64,000 bases of DNA from Bryopsis sp. KO-2023 (Eukaryota > Chlorophyta > Ulvophyceae > Bryopsidales > Bryopsidaceae). The notes below the pieces were generated by a model. The model had not been told where the DNA came from. It saw only the letters and a list, made by a program, of their open reading frames with translations, and did not search any database. Shown here one piece after another: positions 58,602-64,000 of this stretch. Where the stretch lies: the NCBI GenBank assembly GCA_030272585.1, contig BSYQ01000012.1, positions 3,162,001 to 3,226,000 on the forward strand, in the 5' to 3' direction. Positions within the stretch are counted from its first letter, which is position 1. The number at the start of each line of letters is the position of its first letter. The position numbers and the translations under genes were made by a program.

Positions 58602-61600
58602 GTTTAGGAATACACGATACCGCGAGGAAGAAAGCTTCCAGAAGGTCGACAAGCAGTCAAAGTTTTTGAAGTGCATCTCTTGCGAAACCTCAGTACATAG
58701 CGTCCCTAAATTTAGGAATCCGGGATGCCAACATCAAGGAGTATTATTTGGATGATGGGGTGAATTATTGGGAAAAATAGAAAATTGAGAGAAAAACTGT
58801 TTTCTCTGTGGGTCAACTGGTGGCATCTGTAATTCAATGCTTGGAATTGTGAGTGTGATGTTACATGAGTATGTGACATGATCATTACCATCATGGAAAT
58901 CATTATATCATATTTGATATAAGCAAATCGCTGGGAAATTTGTGGCATCTATATGTCAGATTTTCTCAAATTGAGCATGTGAAACTTCGGAAAGGATGAA
59001 GTGCTGGGTGGTTTGAACAGGGTGGCTGATGGAAAGGTCTCCATGGAGGAAGCCAAGCATGTGCACCATAAGCTTCTAAAAAGGCAATACTTCGGCCGAG
59101 AGCCCCCAAAAAATCCAGCTGGCCTATTTTAAAGTCTCCAAAATGGTGCATTGTGAAGTTCCTGAAATGTGTTGAGATGCTAAAAGACCCCCTTTCTTGT
59201 AATATATTCTCGTAAGTACATCGATGGCTGGTGGACAACTGTCATAAGGCACTTGTCTTATTTGGGCTCGGCATGGGTGGATTTGTTTTATGTGGGCATG
59301 TGCATGCATCCATAAGGATGGCCAATTCAAAAATTGTCAGCTCATGCCTGAATGCAACCGATCATCACAATGGATGATGGATTGACATGCCAACTTTGGC
59401 AGGCCAGGCTCTTGGTTCATACAATGAAACATAGGAATGTTACTAATATTCAGTCAACAAAAATACAGACAAAGAGAAATACCATTTGTCGTTGTCCGCT
59501 GATGTATTGGATTGATGTCCAAGACAGTTTCTAGTGATGCCTGGTCACCATCCTTTTCCCGTTAGGTAGATTCAGATACATGCATGATGCATGTATGAAC
59601 AGATGGATGGCTCCAAGCATGGTTGTGATGCTCGGCATCACATCACACTTATCTAACGCGTTTGAGCGTGCGCATGCTGATGGAACCACATGTAAATCCA
59701 TTAATTTGTCTTTAAATTATTATATGTAATTATTATTGTTGTTGTTACTGTTGCTGTCTCTTTGAATTTCGGGATTTGGATTCAATGGTAGACATTGGAA
59801 TGGAGATGGCGCCCAACGCCGATTTCTGTATCGACAAAAATATTTCTGGAAAGCGGCGTTGACTTGAATTATGTTCATCAGAAGTTCCTCAAGGGCGGGT
59901 GGAATTCTGTTGACCTGGTTGAGCACCCACACGTCACACCCCTTGTTTTGTCCGCGACTACCGCCTTCTGACATGTTGGGCATTGTGTGTTGACGCTTCA
60001 GCCGCATATTTGGATCCAAGTATGCACAACAACGAAAAACATGCATGCATTCCGGCTGTGATGACCAAACACTGTGGTGCCTCCCCAAATGTTCCCCTGT
60101 TTTCCAAGAAGCAAGCGGTTTGAATAGAAGGGATGTGTCATCTGGTGGCTGGTGTTCCACCCCAGACCCATGCTTGTGATGCCTAAGGTTGCCTGCACAC
60201 CTCCACCACCAAAAGTATGATCAACGTTCCTTCAAAGCACCCACCTCTTTTCTGGCCATCTTGAATCAGAATGTATCCCTGCTGCCCTGCATCAGTTCTT
60301 CAATCAAACAATGGACATAGCTGGTGTTGCTCCTTGTTCGATAGCTGTCTTTCGATCGCTTGCGCTTCGCACGCGTTACTCGGTTTGGATTTCACCCCTC
60401 ACAAGAGCAAAGACACGAACTCAACTGGAAAAGTGGAATCTTGTATCCCTTTCCGTGATGAGTTTTCAATATCGTCCCAGTGTTACACTATCAAATTGTT
60501 TGTTTTCAAGAGAGAACCCAACTTCAACGATCAATGCGAAAGGTTGTGCAATCAGACAAAAATTTTAAAAGGCAAACAGTTTTCCCACAAGGACGGAGGT
60601 GCCCCTTGGCGACCTCCAGCACATATCTGGCGCTTTGGAGGCGAAGGTTCAGCAATTTTTCACAATAATACAAGCAAAAAAAAGGCAAAATTGATTAGGT
60701 GGTTTTTGGCTGAGTCATATCTATGATCCCCAATTTCAGTCTGTGTTTTGGCTGGTAACTCAACTCAAATTAAAATGCTAGGCCTAGCATATCCCTAGGG
60801 ATAGCTCCCTTCTGTGACCAACTGTTTTGATAAGGCATCCATCAAGTGTGTTAAGCGAGGTGGGAACTGTTGTGGGGTCCGCTACGGACAGGGTGTTTTC
60901 GACGTTCGTCGAAACCTTATCACCTCCTGGTCATCTGGCATCTTAACAACCCCGACGCGTGGCGACTGCCGACCCTCCTCTCAGCCACGAGCCAATCAGA
61001 CTCCATCCCAAAAAACCAAGTGTTACAAGAGCTGGTTCTCTTCAATGCGCCACGCATCACCTAAGTTTTCCAATTCAACAGCGACCACGAAGTCCAGGTT
61101 TGCGAGGCTCATTTTGCGATTGCAACTTTGTTAGTGTTCGATTGCCCTCGAGACGCCAGGCTTGGCCCCCAAGGGCGATCGAATATTCGCAATCGCCAAT
61201 TGGCAACACCCCCAACTGTTACGTTCACGTGTCGCTCTGAATGGCGGGAAAAGCAACGTTTCATATGAGTTGCTGGGTTGTCTGCCAACCTCGCACAGAC
61301 AACACAGTAAATGTTGGCAGGTTGCTGGCGGCTGGTTAACCAACGTTGAGTTTGATTATTCAAGATATGACCAATCTTTGCCAAACGCTACGCGCACATC
61401 ATCGTTGGGCTCTCCCCAGCCACTGAGACAGCTGCGGCTGGGGAGACCGGATTGATTCAGGACACCAGATCTGGTTCAATCAGCTTTCCTCAAGCACCAA
61501 GAGAGTATGCAGATGCCACTCAATCAACGAAAACTAGCTAGTTTCCTATAGGAGTGCAAAAAGAACAGGTGGGTGGCGGAACGTGTTCTTATTCCTGAAC

Positions 61601-61942
61601 ACATTGTGATGGAACTGTGTTGGACCGGGTAGAACACAAGTACTGAAAGACAGACATAAGAGCGTCACATCAACAAATCCACACAACGGACACTCATTTC
61701 TAATGAAAGTACTACCACACGATTTGACTCTGAGAGCGATGTCAAATCTGTTGAATCGACTGGTCAGTGCGGGTGAGAAGCCCATGGCAGTAGGGGTTTT
61801 ACGTTAGAAGTACGAGGTATGAGTCAGTGGAGGAAGTGTGAGAGTTGAGTGAGTCGGGAAGGAAAGTCTGTGAACGGGAGTTCGGGGTTGTCTTTTTGTT
61901 GTAAGACTTTTTTTGCGGAAGGCTCGTTCTTCCAGTAACAAC
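58602..61942. other. 3.3 kb without a recognised gene
   Basis: Mixed sequence with a perfect 10+1+10 palindrome at 576-596 of the 59 kb block, and ATT/GTT microsatellite runs at 59717-59750. A minus-strand frame at 60160-59720 is open for 146 codons but starts at GTG and has no family. The right end is the 5' leader of the Gag-like ORF. Confidence 0.4.
59576..59596. repeat. perfect 10-bp palindrome
   Basis: ATACATGCAT-G-ATGCATGTAT, both arms exact with a single central base. Could be a hairpin or a dimer-binding site. Context is intergenic. Confidence 0.5.
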
Positions 61943-63019
61943 ATGGTTTCGGAGCGAACAGGGTGGATCCTGGCCTTTGGGGGCTTGGCTCTACTAGCCG
62001 GTATGTCGCTGCTGTTACAGCGACCACCGACGATATCAGATCAAAATGCGGCGCCGGCAACACCAGCCGGAAGGGCGCCAGCAACGTATCCCCCATCACC
62101 TCCTCCATTCTCTACGCCTCACACGCCCAGAACGTCTCCACACGAGCTCTGGCAGAGGCTGATGTGGTCGATCAGACATCGACACTCACATCGTGCCCTA
62201 CCCTCCCCTTCACCGAACCCCGCTGCTGCGTGGGACACCCTGGAGCTTGTGCAGCTTGCAGACAGGATGCACAAGCTCTGGGGTGTCCTGCGGGGATCCA
62301 ACGCCAACCTGGTCGGAGCTGGGATCGCCTCCTCGCTTCTGCTGGGGTACCTCCTGAAGTTCCTCGACAAGGGTTCTGCATGGTTACGGCGGCGTAGAAC
62401 AGAGACGGCGATGAGGAGGGAAGTTTTGGAGCTCGGGAGCGCGGCGCCTGCGGCTTCGGTTTCGACGGAGGGATCAGCCACGTTGGACAGACTTCGGCGG
62501 CTGCAACAAACGGAGGGGGAGACGGAGTTGGAATTTTTGCAGCGTTATTTCTTGATGTTTTTAAACACTGGACAAGCAGCGGAGGTGGAAGAGGAGAAAA
62601 AAGCGGTCAGGTTACTCGTAGCCCGGTTACCGGGAAGAGTGTTGAGCCGCGTTGTGGTGGAAACAGAGTTCGAAAAACTGACCTTCAGCGGACTTCGGGA
62701 GCTGTTGGATCGAATGAAGAGGAGGACGGAGTACAGGGAAGCAGTGCTCGCGGAAGTGAAGAAGGATGAGGAGGGAAAGACAGAAGGGAAAGTGGAGGCT
62801 AAAGCAGAACCTAATGCGGGAACGAAAGTTCTGGTGGCGGACCGGCCACCTACTCGGACAGGCGAGACCCCTTTCTGCCAGTTTTGCGGACGGAAAGGGC
62901 ACTGGGAAGCGCAGTGCCGGACGAAGAGGAGAGCGCAGGTGGCGAGCGTGGACGACGATGCTTTCGGCGAGCTGCTGGAGGCAATACAAAACGAGCAGTC
63001 GTCGTCGGCGTGCCATTGA
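61943..63019 (+). CDS. Gag-like protein of a retroelement (358 aa)
   Basis: ATG at 61943; the frame ends TGA at 63019. A retroviral-type zinc knuckle near residue 310 reads CQFCGRKGHWEAQC (Cx2Cx4Hx4C). Before it lies a helical, charged region (LDRLRRLQQTEGETELEFLQ, then RLPGRVLSRVVVETEFEKLT), as in retrotransposon Gag capsid domains. Unusually, the N-terminus has a hydrophobic segment (GWILAFGGLALLAGMSLLLQ), and another (VGAGIASSLLLGYLLKFL) follows about 100 residues later. No protease, reverse transcriptase or integrase is seen in the 1 kb downstream, which is occupied by a minisatellite, so the element is either non-autonomous or truncated. The region is clearly more GC-rich than the rest of the window, a sign of different origin. 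A cellular zinc-knuckle protein is the alternative. Confidence 0.68.
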   Translation: MVSERTGWILAFGGLALLAGMSLLLQRPPTISDQNAAPATPAGRAPATYPPSPPPFSTPHTPRTSPHELWQRLMWSIRHRHSHRALPSPSPNPAAAWDTLELVQLADRMHKLWGVLRGSNANLVGAGIASSLLLGYLLKFLDKGSAWLRRRRTETAMRREVLELGSAAPAASVSTEGSATLDRLRRLQQTEGETELEFLQRYFLMFLNTGQAAEVEEEKKAVRLLVARLPGRVLSRVVVETEFEKLTFSGLRELLDRMKRRTEYREAVLAEVKKDEEGKTEGKVEAKAEPNAGTKVLVADRPPTRTGETPFCQFCGRKGHWEAQCRTKRRAQVASVDDDAFGELLEAIQNEQSSSACH

Positions 63020-63071
63020 GGAAGGGTTAACAGGGCCTGGTCCCCGCGGGTTTACCCCCTCTTTGTCCGCC

Positions 63072-63147
63072 GGTCGCGGTCGCGGTCGCCGCGCCGGTCT
63101 AACACGCACGCCGGTCGCGCCGGTCTAACACGCACGCCGGTCGCGCG
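63072..63147. repeat. short tandem repeat after the Gag-like ORF
   Basis: Two copies of a roughly 26 bp unit containing CGCCGGTCTAACACGCACGC. It is preceded by repeated GGTCGC. GC-rich. Confidence 0.6.
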
Positions 63148-63230
63148 GTCGATGCGGCGGCTAACGCGACCCTAAACCAAATATAAATAAACGGAATAAT
63201 CGGAAGTCGGACTGAAGGGGATTCACGTGA

Positions 63231-64000
63231 AAATCACAAGTCGATCAGACTAGGGAGGCCAGCAAACGAAACCCGCCTCCCCGTCCGTCCGTGTCTCCGT
63301 CCACACTCAATGAACGAAACGAGTTAAAATCACAAGTCGATCAGACGAGGGAGGCCAGCAAACGAAACCCGCCTCCCCGCCCGTCCGTGTCTCCGTCCAC
63401 ACTCAATGAACGAAACGAGTTAAAATCACAAGTCGATCAGACTAGGGAGGCCAGCAAACGAAACCCGCCTCTCCGTCCGCCCGTGTCTCCGTCCACACTG
63501 AAAGAACAAAACGAGGGAGGCCAGCAAACGAAACCCGCCTCCCCGCCCGTCCGTGTCTCCGTCCACACTCAATGAACGAAACGAGTTAAAATCACAAGTC
63601 GATCAGACGAGAGAGGCCAGCAAACGAAACCCGCCTCCCCGCCCCCCCGTGTCTCCGTCCACACTGAAAGAACGAAACGAGGGAGGCCAGCAAACAAAAC
63701 CCGCCTCTCCGTCCGCCCGTGTCTCCGCCCACACTGGATGAACGAAACGAGGGAGGCCAGCAAACAAAACCCGCCTCCCCGTCCGCCCGTGTCTCCGTCC
63801 ACACTGGATGAACGAAACGAGGGAGGCCAGCAAACAAAACCCGCCTCCCCGTCCGCCCGTGTCTCCGTCCACACTCAATGAAGGAAACAGGTGAAAATCA
63901 CAAGTCGATCAGACTAGGGAGGCCAGGAAACGAAACCCGCCTCTCCGTCCGCCCGTGTCTCCGCCCACACTGGATGAACGAAACGAGGGAGGCCAGCAAA
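63231..64000. repeat. minisatellite of 96- and 70-bp units, to the window edge
   Basis: About ten copies of a unit containing GGGAGGCCAGCAAAC, AACCCGCCTC and GTGTCTCCGTCCACACT. Long units are 96 bp (starts at 63231, 63327, 63423). Short units are about 70 bp and lack a 26-bp module, TTAAAATCACAAGTCGATCA plus six bases. Long and short units are interspersed. The repeat is continuous with no unique spacers and runs off the right edge. Open frames in it change register between unit types, so it is unlikely to be coding. Confidence 0.88.

Noticed and set aside
59720..60160. 146-codon minus-strand ORF
   Set aside because: Starts at GTG, ends in a microsatellite-encoded Asn run, and matches no family.
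63291..63741. Repeat-encoded protein in the minisatellite
   Set aside because: The frame shifts between the 96- and 70-bp units, and frames are open on both strands, so composition explains it.
63231..64000. CRISPR array
   Set aside because: Units are directly adjacent with no unique spacers, and the host is a eukaryote; it is a minisatellite.

Overview
The window is nuclear DNA of a eukaryote with spliced genes. Almost every recognisable protein is split by GT-AG introns of about 47 to 1,300 bp, several of them very rich in homopolymers. An ARC6-type plastid-division domain at the left edge and a complete IFT57 gene (intraflagellar transport) point to a flagellated, plastid-bearing unicellular eukaryote. 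A mitochondrial-type bL34 gene, a GATA factor, PABPN1 and EAPP fit any eukaryote. I cannot place the organism more precisely: a green alga, a glaucophyte and a chlorarachniophyte are all compatible.

Layout: 1-536, last exon of an ARC6-like gene (+). 4.28-6.76 kb, a seven-exon gene of unknown function (-). 8.3-8.6 kb, a foldback element. 8.7-9.4 kb, a doubtful small gene (-), divergent from an LRR membrane protein (9.56-13.33 kb, +). 14.7-15.5 kb, 3' end of a non-LTR retrotransposon (-). 15.86-20.06 kb, IFT57 (-), divergent from EAPP (21.3-22.7 kb, +). 24.1-26.3 kb, a membrane-bound class 3 lipase (-). 26.4-28.8 kb, a secreted cysteine-rich protein (-). 29.4-29.7 kb, a second, 5'-truncated retrotransposon copy (+). 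32.6-35.1 kb, a GATA factor (-). 38.2-43.8 kb, three paralogous secreted 12-cysteine proteins. 44.8-45.9 kb, two small genes (+). 46.9-50.2 kb, PABPN1 (-), divergent from mitochondrial bL34 (50.7-53.2 kb, +). 53.3-55.0 kb, pieces of an unidentified gene (-). 56.9-57.9 kb, a basic coiled-coil protein (-), divergent from a LYR-motif protein (58.3 kb, +). 61.9-64 kb, a GC-rich Gag-like ORF followed by a minisatellite running off the right edge.

Neighbouring genes are unrelated in function, as is usual for a nuclear chromosome. Several pairs are divergent and share a short upstream region. Gene models were built by hand from reading-frame continuity, splice-site phase and family similarity recalled from knowledge. 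No database search was run. The identities I trust most are IFT57, EAPP, PABPN1, bL34, the GATA zinc finger, the class 3 lipase and the ARC6 C-terminus. The most novel content is the three-gene secreted 12-cysteine family, the LRR ectodomain joined to six membrane segments, and recurrent oligo(T)-oligo(G) tracts.
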